Notes: generated by a model not told the origin, from the letters alone. 64,000 bases of DNA from Geosporobacter ferrireducens (GCF_001750685.1 NZ_CP017269.1:4009416-4073415), one strand, 5' to 3'; counted from the stretch's first letter, positions 50,242-59,947 are shown. Numbers and translations: made by a program.

Positions 50242-50898
50242 ATGAATAATAAACAAGTCCTGCCAAAAGTAATCAAACCAAAATTCATAAAGAGTATTGA
50301 ACAAACGTGTGTGAAAAATATTGATCTTGAAGATGAAGGTACCATTAAGAATATCCATATATCAGATTACACGATTGAGACACGGGAAGCTAACAAAGTA
50401 AGCTTTGAAGGTGTGATTTTCAGTAAAGTAAATTTTAAAGGTATTACATTAAACGCATTAGAGCTTACTGATGTAAGATTTGAAAACTGCGATTTATCAA
50501 ATGCAAATTTTATTGGGGCGATTATACATAGAGCTGAGTTTTTAGACTGTAAGCTGATGGGTCTAAATCTCAATGATGCTACATTCCAGAATATTTATAT
50601 GAATAACTGTAATGGCCAATTTATTCTAATGAATTATATTCAAATGAAAAATGTGATCCTATCGGATTGTATATTCGAAAACAGTAATGTTCAACACAGT
50701 AAACTGGATAAGGTTGAGTTTAGAAAATGTAATTTTAAACTAAGTCAAATGTCTGGAACTAGCTTGTCAGGAATAGACTTGAGTAATTCCGATTTCGAAG
50801 GAGCCGGTGTGGGACCTGAAGATATTAAAGGCGCAATCGTTTCTCCTATGCAAGCAGTAGATTTTTCAAAATTATTTGGACTTGTCATAAAAGAGTAA
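50242..50898 (+). CDS. Pentapeptide-repeat protein, 218 aa
   Basis: ATG 50242 follows AAGGAG. From residue about 55 the protein runs in A(D/N)LxX-type pentapeptides: FEGVIFSKVNFKGITLNALE, NCDLSNANFIGAIIHRAEFL, then DLSNSDFEGAGVGPEDIKGA. Such repeats fold into a right-handed square beta-helix; members include Qnr-type gyrase protectors and proteins of unknown role. No signal peptide. No obvious functional link to neighbours. The following ATPase gene is 112 bp downstream. Confidence 0.88.
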   Translation: MNNKQVLPKVIKPKFIKSIEQTCVKNIDLEDEGTIKNIHISDYTIETREANKVSFEGVIFSKVNFKGITLNALELTDVRFENCDLSNANFIGAIIHRAEFLDCKLMGLNLNDATFQNIYMNNCNGQFILMNYIQMKNVILSDCIFENSNVQHSKLDKVEFRKCNFKLSQMSGTSLSGIDLSNSDFEGAGVGPEDIKGAIVSPMQAVDFSKLFGLVIKE

Positions 50899-51010
50899 AT
50901 CGTCACATGGGGATAAGTAAGAAGAGAAATCCCTTACTTCCTGCCATTTTCAAAAAATGGCAAATCCGATTAATTTTAAAATGATACAATATCAAATAAA
51001 AGGAAAATGA

Positions 51011-51766
51011 ATGATGCAAGAAAGCCAATATTTAAGAAGTATACAATTACATAAGGAAAAAATAGATTCTTATGACCGGTATCCATTCTCTCTGCCTGTC
51101 ATAAAAAATATTTCGAATTTAGAGTTTCATCCTAAAGTTACCTTTATCGTCGGTGAGAATGGAACGGGAAAGTCAACGATTTTAGAAGCAATTGCCGTAG
51201 CCTATGGATTTAATCCTGAAGGGGGTACAAAGAATTTCAATTTTGTTTCGAGGGCATCCCACTCAAAATTATATGATTATATAAGATTGGTTAAAGGCAT
51301 TAAAAAACCAGCAGATGGATTTTTTCTACGGGCTGAAAGCTTTTATAATCTTGCAACTACCATTGAAGAATTAGATAATGGGATAGGAGGACCAAGGGTT
51401 ATAGATTCTTATGGCGGCTACTCTCTGCATGAGCAATCCCATGGTGAATCATTTTTTGCAGTCTTCATGAATCGGTTCAGAGGAAACGGTTTGTATATAT
51501 TAGATGAACCTGAAGCAGCTCTTTCACCTTTACGGCAAATGAGCATGATCAGTAGAATCCATCAGCTGGTCGGACAACAAGCGCAATTTATTATTGCAAC
51601 CCATTCCCCTATTATCATGGCATATCCGGATGCACTTATCTATGAGATTACAGATGAGAGCTTTAAAAAAGTTAAATATGAAGAAACCGAAAACTATGTA
51701 GTTATGAAATCTTTCTTAAACAATACAGAGAAGATGTTAGACATTCTTATGAATGAAAAGGAATAA
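51011..51766 (+). CDS. AAA-family ATPase (ABC/SMC-like), 251 aa
   Basis: ATG 51011 (or the next ATG at 51014) follows AAGGA. Walker A FIVGENGTGKSTILEAIAVA near residue 53-61, ABC-like signature region YSLHEQSHGESFFAVF, Walker B NGLYILDEPEAALSPL near 165 and FIIATHSPIIM as the H-loop. This is the small predicted ATPase group related to RecF/SMC and OLD proteins, often called ABC-type AAA protein. No nuclease domain is present. Stand-alone members have unknown functions. Confidence 0.87.
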   Translation: MMQESQYLRSIQLHKEKIDSYDRYPFSLPVIKNISNLEFHPKVTFIVGENGTGKSTILEAIAVAYGFNPEGGTKNFNFVSRASHSKLYDYIRLVKGIKKPADGFFLRAESFYNLATTIEELDNGIGGPRVIDSYGGYSLHEQSHGESFFAVFMNRFRGNGLYILDEPEAALSPLRQMSMISRIHQLVGQQAQFIIATHSPIIMAYPDALIYEITDESFKKVKYEETENYVVMKSFLNNTEKMLDILMNEKE

Positions 51767-52178
51767 GCACAGATGATGGAGACTGTTTGAGAACTGCTGA
51801 AAAAAGTACCTTTTTTAAAAAGGATGAGCGGCAGAAAATGCGAGCTTTAGAACTTAAAATACAAAATGTATTGCATCCTTATATAGGGTGCTTTTTTTTA
51901 CTACAAAAGTAAAGTGCCAGGTGTTTTGCCTGCAGTTTCATATGAGGGAGGGGGAAAGGCCTTTACAATAGGTTTTGAGATTCTGGGATACAAAGGTAAA
52001 GGAAACCTTAGTATAAGTAACGGCGGTATTTCTATAGATGAATAATTAAAGCGAAGCGGCTAGAAAAAAATAGACATTGCTCAAAAAATGAGCAGTGTCC
52101 ATTTAAAAAACGATCAAAAATCGAACAACTATTAAATTTGATTTTCCATACACCCCTTGAAAATCAATGCTTTATATT
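51767..52178 (+). terminator. Intergenic region with terminator at 51873-51899 and a gene remnant
   Basis: GCATCC/GGGTGC stem with TTTTTTT ends the ATPase transcript. From 51911 to 52044 a 44-codon open frame (including KAFTIGFEILGYKGKGNLSI, ending with a TAA) has no start and looks like the C-terminus of a lost secreted or cohesin-like protein. I cannot confirm this. Confidence 0.7.
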
Positions 52179-52195
52179 TTGGTATAAAATTTGCT
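52179..52195 (+). promoter_or_regulatory. Possible sigma-54 promoter of the molybdenum hydroxylase operon
   Basis: TTGGTATAAAATTTGCT has GG (52181) and GC (52193) exactly 10 bp apart, as in -24/-12 promoters. It lies 84 bp before the first gene. The match outside GG/GC is moderate. Confidence 0.35.
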
Positions 52196-52278
52196 TTATA
52201 TAATTACAAATATCATTCTGACATTTCAAAAAATTCAACTGAATAAAAGCGTTATAAAATAGCGGAGGTGGATAAGAC

Positions 52279-53310
52279 ATGAAAATGATAGCAGTGGAAC
52301 AATCCGTAGGCATGCTGTTAGCCCATGATATGACGGAAATTATTCCCGGAAAATCAAAAGGCCCTGCTTTTAAAAAAGGACACATTATTAAAAAAGAAGA
52401 TATACCCAGATTACTGAACATGGGAAAGGAGCACATCGGCATTATTGAATATAAAGAAGGTGACATCCATGAAAATAAAGCAGCCATCAGGATGGCCAAG
52501 GCAGCAGCGGGGCAGGGAATCACATTTTCCGAGCCTTCAGAGGGGAAGGTCAATCTTATCGCAGCGTATTCCGGTTTATTGAAAATCAACTATAAAGCGC
52601 TGCATGAGGTCAACAACATGGGAGAACTGATGATGGCAGCACTGCACACAGATATGATGGTGAGTATGGATATGGTGGTTGCCGGAACAAGAATCATACC
52701 CCTGGTGATACAAAATGACAAGCTTGCATGTATGGAAAATATTTGCCGGAACAATGCCCCGGTCATACAGGTAGTTCCCTTAAGAAAGCTGAAAGCTGGT
52801 ATCGTAACAACAGGAAATGAAGTGTTTTACGGCAGAATTCCAGATAAGTTTGGTCCGGTGCTTTATGATAAATTTAAGGAATTAGGTTCTGAAGTGGTTA
52901 GGCAAATATTTTCCAAAGATGATCCGGATATGATAGCACAATCCATAAAGGATCTGATGGATGAAGGGGTAGACATCATAACGGTAACAGGGGGAATGTC
53001 TGTAGACCCAGACGACGTTACACCCGGTGGCGTAAAAAAATCAGGTGCAGAGATTGTGACTTACGGTGCACCCACACTGCCCGGTGCTATGTTTTTACTT
53101 TCCTATATTGGTGACATACCAGTACTGGGATTACCCGGATGTGTTATGTACAGCAGGCGGACAATTTTTGATTTGGTAGTTCCAAAACTGGCAGCGGGAG
53201 AAAAAGTGACCAGAGAAGATATTGCAAAACTAGGTCATGGCGGGTTGTGTTTGAGCTGTGGTGACTGCAGATACCCTAACTGCGGATTTGGAAAAGGTGG
53301 GCTGTATTAA
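52279..53310 (+). CDS. Molybdopterin-binding MoeA/MoaB-like domain protein, 343 aa
   Basis: ATG 52279 follows GGAGGTGG. The N-terminal 170 residues are a specific extension (SVGMLLAHDMTEIIPGKSKG). The C-terminal part is a MoaB/MogA-type molybdopterin-binding fold: KAGIVTTGNEVFYGRIPDKF, then DIITVTGGMSVDPDDVTPGG and VLGLPGCVMYSRRTIFDLVV. It ends in a cysteine-rich tail (CLSCGDCRYPNCGFGKGG) that may bind a metal cluster. Proteins of this type head gene sets for Mo hydroxylases and are thought to assist molybdenum cofactor delivery. It is the first gene of the long operon that follows. Confidence 0.85.
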   Translation: MKMIAVEQSVGMLLAHDMTEIIPGKSKGPAFKKGHIIKKEDIPRLLNMGKEHIGIIEYKEGDIHENKAAIRMAKAAAGQGITFSEPSEGKVNLIAAYSGLLKINYKALHEVNNMGELMMAALHTDMMVSMDMVVAGTRIIPLVIQNDKLACMENICRNNAPVIQVVPLRKLKAGIVTTGNEVFYGRIPDKFGPVLYDKFKELGSEVVRQIFSKDDPDMIAQSIKDLMDEGVDIITVTGGMSVDPDDVTPGGVKKSGAEIVTYGAPTLPGAMFLLSYIGDIPVLGLPGCVMYSRRTIFDLVVPKLAAGEKVTREDIAKLGHGGLCLSCGDCRYPNCGFGKGGLY

Positions 53311-53348
53311 ACTTAATATAGCGATTGAATTTAAAAGGAGGTTTTGAA

Positions 53349-56081
53349 ATGCTTAAGAAAACAGTAATCATTAACGGTATCAAAAGAATGGTAGTTGTTG
53401 ACCCGGAAGCAACCTTGGCACAGCTATTAAGAAAACAAATGTGTCTTACAGGTACCAAGGTGGGATGCGGAAAAGGCGAATGCGGAACATGCTCTGTGAT
53501 TATGGATGGCAAGGTAGTAAGGTCATGTATTGTCAAAATGAAAAGGGTTCCGGACGAAGCTGAAATCATCACTATTGAAGGTGTAGGTACCGAGGAAAAT
53601 CTTCATCCCCTACAGCTTGCGTGGATGGTTCATGGCGGTGCCCAATGCGGATTCTGTACACCGGGCTTCATCGTGTCTGCAAAAGCCCTGCTGGATCAAA
53701 ATGTAAATCCAACACGGGAAGACGTAAGGAACTGGTTTCAGAAAAACAGGAATCTTTGCAGGTGTACAGGGTATAAGCCGCTGGTAGATGCAGTGATGGA
53801 TGCTGCCAGGTTGATGAGAGGGGAAGTCACCAAAGAAGATTTATGGTTCCAGTTAAAAGAAGGGGCCAGCATGCTAGGCAGCTCAATGGTACGGCCATCG
53901 GCCATGGCGAAGGTAACGGGAACATGGGACTTTGGGGCAGATTTAGGCTTGAAGCTTCCGGAAAATACGCTGCATATTAAGCTGGTACAAGCAACGGTGT
54001 CCCATGCCAATATATTGTCTATTGATACTTCTGAAGCAGAGAAAATGCCAGGCGTTTTTAAGGTTATAATCCACAAGGATGTTCCTGGTACAAACAGAAT
54101 CAACGGTCTGGCATTCCCGCAAAATAAGGGGGATGGAAAGGAAAGACCGATATTAAATGACAAGAAGGTGTTCCAATTTGGTGATGCCATTGCCATGGTA
54201 CTGGCAGATACACCGCACCAGGCAGAAGAGGCGGCGAAGAAAGTAAAGGTGGAGCTGGAGGTATTACCGGCATATATGAGTGCACCTGCGGCTATGGCTG
54301 AGGATGCCATAGAAATTCATCCGGGAACGCCCAATGTATATTTTGAAACCCAGATGGTAAAGGGAGAAGATACAAAACCTTTAATGGAAAGTCTGCCCTA
54401 TGTCATCGAGGATGATTTTTATGTGGGAAGACAGCCCCATCTTGTTTTGGAACCGGACGTGGGATTTGCCTATATGGATGAAGAAGGGAAGCTGATCGTA
54501 CATTCGAAGAGTATTGCCATGCATTTCCACCACTTAATGACAGCAGAAGGTATTGGCATCGATCCTGATAAATATGTCATCGTACAGAATCCTACGGGAG
54601 CAACCTTCGGATACAAATTCAGTCCGACCAATGAAGCATTGCTGGGTGTTGCTGCCCTTGTGACTAAAAGACCGGTATTCCTTGAATTTAATATGTATCA
54701 GCAGATTACCTATACGGGAAAAAGATCTCCTTTCTTTATTCATCTTAGATTTGGCGCTGATAAGGACGGTAAGCTGGTAGCCATGGAATCGGATTGGTCG
54801 GTAGACCACGGTCCTTACTGCGAGTTTGGCGACCTGGTCACCATGAGGGGTACTCAGTTTATCGGTGCGGGTTATCATATTCCAAATATCAGAGGTGAGG
54901 GAAGGACCGTATGTACAAACCACGCGTGGGGCTCTGCTTTTAGAGCTTACGGATCACCCCAGAGCTTGTTTTCATCAGAAACACTGATGGATATGCTGGC
55001 AGAAAAGGTTGGCATGGACCCCCTGGAGTTCAGATACCTGAATGTATATCGGGAAGGGTCTACCACACCGACAGGCTGTGCACCTGATGTTATTGCATTT
55101 CCACAGGCCATTGATACCATAAGACCATTGTATAAAGAAGCAAAAGAAAGAGCGAAAGCCAAGAATGAAAAAGGTGGAAATGTTCGATACGGTGTAGGTG
55201 TGTCCTTGAATATGTATGGTTGCGGCCTTGACGGTCCGGATTCTTCAGAATGTTGGGTAGAGTTGACACCTGAAGGTGTAACGGTTGGAAATTCATGGGA
55301 AGACCATGGTCAAGGTGCCGATATGGGGACTTTAACCTATGCCTACGAGACCTTGAGACCTTTGGGATTAAAAGCGGAACAGATTAAATTGATCATGAAT
55401 GATATGGAATTCACACCAAACAGCGGACCTTCCGGTGGAAGCCGCCAGAATGTGGTAACCGGCAATGCCATTGTGGTTGGATGCAGAAATCTGTTGGCTG
55501 CCCTTAAAAAAGATGATGGTACATACAGGACCTATGATGAAATGGTTGCTGAAGGATTACCGTTAAAATATGAAGGGAAATGGACTTCGCCAAATGCTCC
55601 CGATTGCAATGTAGCTACCGGACAAGGAGATCCATTCTCGACCTATATGTATGGTGTACTCCTGGCAGAAGTAACAGTGGACACTACTACAGGAAAAACT
55701 ACGGTTGAAAAACTTACATTGGTATCGGATTGTGGAACCATTATCAATAAACTGGTATTGGAAGGTCAGCTTTATGGTGGTCTTGTCCAGGGAATAGGCT
55801 TGGCATTGAGCGAGGACTTTGAAGATTTGGAAAAACATACGACCCTTACTGGCTGTGGATTTCCACAGATTAAGGATGCACCGGATAATATGGTACTTAT
55901 TCATCAAGAGACTCCAAGACCCCATGGGCCTTATGGTGCAGCCGGTGCCGGAGAGATGCCGCTTTCGGCACCCCATGCAGCCATAGGAAATGCCATTTAT
56001 AATGCCTGTGGCGTACGCATCACCAAATTGCCTGCCTATCCGGAAAAGGTTCTGGCCGGTTTAAAGGAACTGAATCAATAG
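53349..56081 (+). CDS. Aldehyde-oxidoreductase-type molybdenum hydroxylase with two 2Fe-2S clusters, 910 aa
   Basis: ATG 53349 follows AAGGAGG. Residues 1-80 form a plant-type 2Fe-2S domain (VGCGKGECGTCSVIMDG), residues 80-155 the helical 2Fe-2S domain (GGAQCGFCTPGFIVSAKALL, then NRNLCRCTGYKPLV). There is no FAD domain, as in Desulfovibrio gigas aldehyde oxidoreductase (MOP, 907 aa). The molybdenum domain follows, with AWGSAFRAYGSPQSLF and the catalytic Glu in GAAGAGEMPLSAPHAAI near the end. Substrates are usually aldehydes, N-heterocycles or purines; the present cluster does not decide. It should accept electrons into Fe-S centres and pass them to the next gene product. Confidence 0.92.
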   Translation: MLKKTVIINGIKRMVVVDPEATLAQLLRKQMCLTGTKVGCGKGECGTCSVIMDGKVVRSCIVKMKRVPDEAEIITIEGVGTEENLHPLQLAWMVHGGAQCGFCTPGFIVSAKALLDQNVNPTREDVRNWFQKNRNLCRCTGYKPLVDAVMDAARLMRGEVTKEDLWFQLKEGASMLGSSMVRPSAMAKVTGTWDFGADLGLKLPENTLHIKLVQATVSHANILSIDTSEAEKMPGVFKVIIHKDVPGTNRINGLAFPQNKGDGKERPILNDKKVFQFGDAIAMVLADTPHQAEEAAKKVKVELEVLPAYMSAPAAMAEDAIEIHPGTPNVYFETQMVKGEDTKPLMESLPYVIEDDFYVGRQPHLVLEPDVGFAYMDEEGKLIVHSKSIAMHFHHLMTAEGIGIDPDKYVIVQNPTGATFGYKFSPTNEALLGVAALVTKRPVFLEFNMYQQITYTGKRSPFFIHLRFGADKDGKLVAMESDWSVDHGPYCEFGDLVTMRGTQFIGAGYHIPNIRGEGRTVCTNHAWGSAFRAYGSPQSLFSSETLMDMLAEKVGMDPLEFRYLNVYREGSTTPTGCAPDVIAFPQAIDTIRPLYKEAKERAKAKNEKGGNVRYGVGVSLNMYGCGLDGPDSSECWVELTPEGVTVGNSWEDHGQGADMGTLTYAYETLRPLGLKAEQIKLIMNDMEFTPNSGPSGGSRQNVVTGNAIVVGCRNLLAALKKDDGTYRTYDEMVAEGLPLKYEGKWTSPNAPDCNVATGQGDPFSTYMYGVLLAEVTVDTTTGKTTVEKLTLVSDCGTIINKLVLEGQLYGGLVQGIGLALSEDFEDLEKHTTLTGCGFPQIKDAPDNMVLIHQETPRPHGPYGAAGAGEMPLSAPHAAIGNAIYNACGVRITKLPAYPEKVLAGLKELNQ

Positions 56082-56109
56082 AATGAGTTAAGCAGCTGGC
56101 TGGAAATAT

Positions 56110-56170
56110 GGAATTAGGAAAGGAGCCTTAGTTTGCATGTAAGCAAATAGGGCTCCCAATTCCTATTTTT
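56110..56170 (+). terminator. Terminator-like hairpin inside the operon
   Basis: GGAATT (56110) and GGAGCC (56122) pair with GGCTCC (56151) and AATTCC (56158), with an inner TTTGC/GCAAA stem and a TTTTT run at 56166. It lies between the hydroxylase and the oxidoreductase and may reduce downstream expression relative to the hydroxylase. Confidence 0.7.
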
Positions 56171-56189
56171 GACATAGGAGGTGAAGGCA

Positions 56190-58556
56190 GTGGATTTGGA
56201 TAAGTTATTGGAAACCGGTGACCGGTGTATTCATGATGAGCCACCGGCATGTACGGCAAGCTGTCCCGTTCATATGGATGTCATCGCATTCGTAAGGGAA
56301 ATTGAAAAGGGTGACTTCGCAAAAGCCTATAAGCTGATGGAGAAGAGGATCCCCTTTGCAAGGATCGTCGGTATGATATGTGACCACCCATGTGAAAGCC
56401 TTTGTGTAAGGAATGAATCCGGTAGGTCCATCAGCATAGCAGAACTGGAAAAAGCCGTGATAAGTCATGGATTTACCCCTTCTAAAAAGACGTTGCCCCT
56501 GCCGAAGAATAAAGGAAAGGTGGCCATCATAGGTGGAGGCATGAGCGGCATGACAGCAGCCTATGATCTTGATAAAAAGGGTTACCAGGTCACCCTGTAT
56601 GAAAAATCAGATCGATTAGGAGGACGTATTTGGTCGTATGTAGGAAAAGACCTGAAAAAGGAAGTTATAGAGGAAGAACTCCAAATCATAGAAAAACAGG
56701 GCGTTCAGATAAAACGAAAAACAACGATTGATAAAAAGGGCCTGGAAGAAATTGTGAAGGAGTATGATGCCGTTTACTTGGGAACCGGTGAATGGAAAGA
56801 AAACCTTCAGATACATCCAGATACATTCCAGGTAGAAAAGTCCTCTGTTTTCGCCGGAGGGAGCCTTGTCAACAGGGATAACGCCATTATATATTCTGCA
56901 AGCTCAGGCAGAAGAGCCGCCATATCCATTGACAGGTACCTGGGGAAGGTTTCCCTTACAGCCTCCAGAGAACGGGAGGGGGTATTTGATACACCCTTGA
57001 AGTATGAAGATGATGATATCCAACCCATAGGAAAAGTGGAAAAAGCTTTTGATATATACACAAAGGAAGAAGCCGTGAAGGAAGCTGAAAGATGTTTGAA
57101 ATGCCAGTGCAGGGCATGTATCAAAACCTGCAGTCATATGAAAAAATTCAATATATCTCCCAATGCCTATGTAAGACAGATCAATCATAATGAGCGGATT
57201 ATACTGGGAACCCATTATGCAAATAAAATGATCAACTCCTGTACCCTTTGCGGATTGTGTAAGGAGCAGTGCTTTTTGGACATAAGCATGAAAGACGTTA
57301 TACAAGAAACCAGGGAGAGTATGGTGCAAAAAGGGAAAATGCCTGTATCTGCCCACGATTTTGCCTTAAAGGATATGGCCTTCAGCAATAGTGAACGATT
57401 TTCAATGGTGAGAAAGCAGCCCGGTAAAGAGCAATCAAAGCACTTATTCTACTATCCGGTTTTATCCTACTCCAAATATGCCAGGGGCCTATATAAAGGT
57501 TCAGGCAAGACAGGATATTTGTTCTATCCCGGATGCCAGCTTTCAGCAACGCATTCCGAGCATATGGGAGATATCTATAAACATTTGGTAGGTGTCATGA
57601 AGGAAACCACTATTGAAGGGGATGTGGGCATTTATCTGGGATGCTGCGGGGCACCCGCTGACTGGGCCGGAAGGCAGGACCTTATGCAAGAAAATGTCCT
57701 GAAAATCAAGCAGGTATGGGAGGAGATGGATAAGCCTACCTTTATCCTGGCTTGTTCCAGCTGTGTTGCCATTTTTGAAAAATATTTGCCTGAAATAGAT
57801 GTGGTATCCTTATGGGAAATATTTGAAAAATATGGATTGCCTGAAAGAAATATAGTACCTGGAAGACGTGTCTTACATATTCATGATGCATGTGCCACAA
57901 GATATAACACAAAAATTCATGACAGCATTCGAAACATTGCAGCATCATTGGGCTACAAAATACAAGAGCTTGCGTACACCAAGGAGAAAACAAAATGCTG
58001 CGGATACGGTGGTTTGGTGTATTATTCCAATCGGGAACAGGCAAAAGAATTTGTAAAAGATAGAACCAATGAAAGCACGGAGGATATACTGGTCTATTGT
58101 GCAATGTGCAAGGACTTGTTCGTGGAAGGTGGAAAAAGAACCTATCACATCTTGGACTTGATATTTGGCGTTGATAGGGAGGGGCTTGCCCTTAAGAAAA
58201 TGCCGACCTTATCGGAAAGGCACGAAAACAGGACGCGGTTGAAGCGTAAGCTTTTAAAAAAAATATGGGGTGAGATACAGGATATGGATTTAAAAAGGAA
58301 CTATGATTTTAAGGTAATCATCCCGGAAGATGTCGTGAAGGTTATGGAAGAGCGGTATATTCTGGTAGAGGATATCGAAAGGGTCATTGACAATACAAAA
58401 AAGAATAAAGAACGTTTCTTCAACCCGGAAGATTCAAACTATCTGGCCAGGTTGAGGCTGGATAATGTTACCTACTGGGTAAGGTATGAGGAAAAAGAGG
58501 AAGGTGTTGTCGTAAGCAGTGTTTACAGCCACAGAATGGAAGTGGTGGAGGAATGA
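56190..58556 (+). CDS. Pyridine-nucleotide-disulfide oxidoreductase/dicluster-binding protein, 788 aa
   Basis: GTG 56190 is eight bases after AGGAGG (an in-frame GTG at 56181 overlaps it). N-terminal GltD-like Fe-S region: CIHDEPPACTASCPVHMDVI and CDHPCESLC. FAD domain with GKVAIIGGGMSGMTAAYDL and LYEKSDRLGGRIWSY. Then CLKCQCRACIKTC and NSCTLCGLCKEQCFLDISM bind two 4Fe-4S clusters. The C-terminal half is HdrD/GlpC-like with CCG motifs: GIYLGCCGAPADWAG, LACSSCVAIFEKYL, KTKCCGYGGLVYYS. It probably oxidises or reduces a carrier and links the molybdenum hydroxylase to NAD(P)H or another electron pool. It corresponds to the DVU-type gene next to aldehyde oxidoreductase. Confidence 0.88.
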   Translation: MDLDKLLETGDRCIHDEPPACTASCPVHMDVIAFVREIEKGDFAKAYKLMEKRIPFARIVGMICDHPCESLCVRNESGRSISIAELEKAVISHGFTPSKKTLPLPKNKGKVAIIGGGMSGMTAAYDLDKKGYQVTLYEKSDRLGGRIWSYVGKDLKKEVIEEELQIIEKQGVQIKRKTTIDKKGLEEIVKEYDAVYLGTGEWKENLQIHPDTFQVEKSSVFAGGSLVNRDNAIIYSASSGRRAAISIDRYLGKVSLTASREREGVFDTPLKYEDDDIQPIGKVEKAFDIYTKEEAVKEAERCLKCQCRACIKTCSHMKKFNISPNAYVRQINHNERIILGTHYANKMINSCTLCGLCKEQCFLDISMKDVIQETRESMVQKGKMPVSAHDFALKDMAFSNSERFSMVRKQPGKEQSKHLFYYPVLSYSKYARGLYKGSGKTGYLFYPGCQLSATHSEHMGDIYKHLVGVMKETTIEGDVGIYLGCCGAPADWAGRQDLMQENVLKIKQVWEEMDKPTFILACSSCVAIFEKYLPEIDVVSLWEIFEKYGLPERNIVPGRRVLHIHDACATRYNTKIHDSIRNIAASLGYKIQELAYTKEKTKCCGYGGLVYYSNREQAKEFVKDRTNESTEDILVYCAMCKDLFVEGGKRTYHILDLIFGVDREGLALKKMPTLSERHENRTRLKRKLLKKIWGEIQDMDLKRNYDFKVIIPEDVVKVMEERYILVEDIERVIDNTKKNKERFFNPEDSNYLARLRLDNVTYWVRYEEKEEGVVVSSVYSHRMEVVEE

Positions 58557-58558
58557 AC

Positions 58559-58765
58559 ATGAATAAAGGGAAAGAACAGGATATGCCATGGGTATGCGAC
58601 AAATGTCAAAAAAAGTTGGCAGTTCACAAGGTAAAGGTACGTTATCTGGAAGGCAACTTTGAAGTGGAACTGATGAAATGCCCCATGTGCGGTATCGTAT
58701 TCATTGATGAGGAACTGGCCCTTGGTAAGATGCTGGAGGTAGAAAAGGGATTGGAGGATAAATAA
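58559..58765 (+). CDS. DVU_1557-type small redox/zinc-ribbon protein, 68 aa
   Basis: ATG 58559 is eight bases after GGAGG; the ATG at 58553 overlaps the upstream stop and is too close. Two CxxC pairs: VCDKCQKKL and KCPMCGIVFIDEEL, like a rubredoxin-type or zinc ribbon site. Small proteins of this type belong to the conserved neighbourhood of the TrsS/TrsM set. Role unknown, probably electron transfer or assembly. Confidence 0.8.
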   Translation: MNKGKEQDMPWVCDKCQKKLAVHKVKVRYLEGNFEVELMKCPMCGIVFIDEELALGKMLEVEKGLEDK

Positions 58766-58766
58766 G

Positions 58767-59498
58767 ATGAAGTGCTGCAATGCCTATGAAAATAACAGCA
58801 TGTGTGAAATGATGGGGGAAACCTTGAGGCCGGGAGGCTTTAGCCTGACAGAAAGAGGCGTACAGTTTTGCAAATTTTCGGTGGAAGATGCAGTACTTGA
58901 TTTGGGCTGCGGACGGGGCGCTACGGTAGGTTATCTGTTTGAAAAACACCATATTAAGGCTGTAGGGATCGATCCGTCGGAAAAATTACTGGGTATTGCA
59001 AAAATGAAATATCCTTTTGCAGATTTTATTCAAGGTTCAGGGGAGCATATGCCTTTTGCCGATGAATGCTTTCAAGGTGTATTTGCAGAATGTACCCTGT
59101 CCCTTATGGATGACGTCAATCGTACAGTAAAAGAAGTGTTCAGGGTATTAAAAAGAGGCGGATGGTTTGTCGCAACGGATGTATATGCCAGAAATCCAGA
59201 CGCTGTTAAAGAACTGGAGAAATTTTCGTTTAAGAGCTGTATGCGGGGACTGCACGATCTGAACCGGTTAAGGGAAAGCCTGGAAAGCATGGGATTTGAG
59301 ATTATGGTTTTAGAAGACTGCAGTGATTTGCTAAAGGCATTGTTGGTCAAAATTGTGTTTTTACATGGATCTATGGGAGGGTTCTGGAATAAAACTACGG
59401 ATGGTTGCATAGATGGGTATAGATTCCAGAAAATATTGAAGGTTTGTAAACCCGGATACTTTACGATGATGGCAAGGAAAGGGGAGAGCAAATCATGA
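58767..59498 (+). CDS. trsM: DVU_1556-type class I methyltransferase (TrsM), 243 aa
   Basis: ATG 58767 follows GGAGG at slightly long spacing. SAM-binding fold: motif I VLDLGCGRGATVGYLFE near residue 45, GIDPSEKLLGIAKMKYPFAD, motif IV AECTLSLMDDVNRTVKEVFRV and RGGWFVATDVYAR. The N-terminus has a conserved CCNAYENNSMCEMMG. The protein belongs to the neighbourhood conserved in Desulfovibrio (DVU_1556) and elsewhere with a radical SAM protein. The substrate has not been identified to my knowledge. Confidence 0.85.
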   Translation: MKCCNAYENNSMCEMMGETLRPGGFSLTERGVQFCKFSVEDAVLDLGCGRGATVGYLFEKHHIKAVGIDPSEKLLGIAKMKYPFADFIQGSGEHMPFADECFQGVFAECTLSLMDDVNRTVKEVFRVLKRGGWFVATDVYARNPDAVKELEKFSFKSCMRGLHDLNRLRESLESMGFEIMVLEDCSDLLKALLVKIVFLHGSMGGFWNKTTDGCIDGYRFQKILKVCKPGYFTMMARKGESKS

Positions 59499-59947
59499 AT
59501 GAAACGGCTTTTAAAATGCTGAGAATGATATCTGCAGGGCTTTGCTGCACACAGGTCATGATCAAGTTGGCATTGGAGGAGGAGGAAAAGGAAAATGCAG
59601 ATTTGATCAGGGCAGTCAGCGGGTTGTGCAAGGGAATAGGGGGCAGTCAGAAAACATGCGGCGTTCTTACCGGGGGCATCGGAATTCTAGGGCTCTATTC
59701 AGGGAAAGGTAAGGAAACGGAATATGCCAGGGAAGACCATGGAAGTATGGTGGAAGAATATATGACCTGGTTTGAAAACGTGTTTAGGAGTACGGAATGT
59801 ATGGATATTATCGGTGTGTACAGCTTTACCGACGATACAAGCAATATGGCCTACAATATAAAATGTGGTGACATATTATTGCGGAGCTACGAAAAGATCC
59901 AGGAAATATTGCGGGATCATGACTATGAATTTGGAAGCAGGGAATGA
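59495..59947 (+). CDS. DVU_1555-type C-GCAxxG-C-C family protein, 150 aa
   Basis: ATG 59495 overlaps the methyltransferase stop (ATGA). Motifs of the redox-active C_GCAxxG_C_C family: MISAGLCCTQVMIKLALEEE, then AVSGLCKGIGGSQKTCGVLTGG, with a later ECMDI and KCGD. Family members have conserved cysteines proposed to bind metal or transfer electrons. It forms part of the TrsS/TrsM gene set. Confidence 0.85.
   Translation: MNETAFKMLRMISAGLCCTQVMIKLALEEEEKENADLIRAVSGLCKGIGGSQKTCGVLTGGIGILGLYSGKGKETEYAREDHGSMVEEYMTWFENVFRSTECMDIIGVYSFTDDTSNMAYNIKCGDILLRSYEKIQEILRDHDYEFGSRE

Noticed and set aside
53738..54310. 190-codon antisense open frame inside the Mo hydroxylase gene
   Set aside because: It mirrors a long conserved coding region, has no ribosome site, and the opposite strand encodes a protein with clear motifs.
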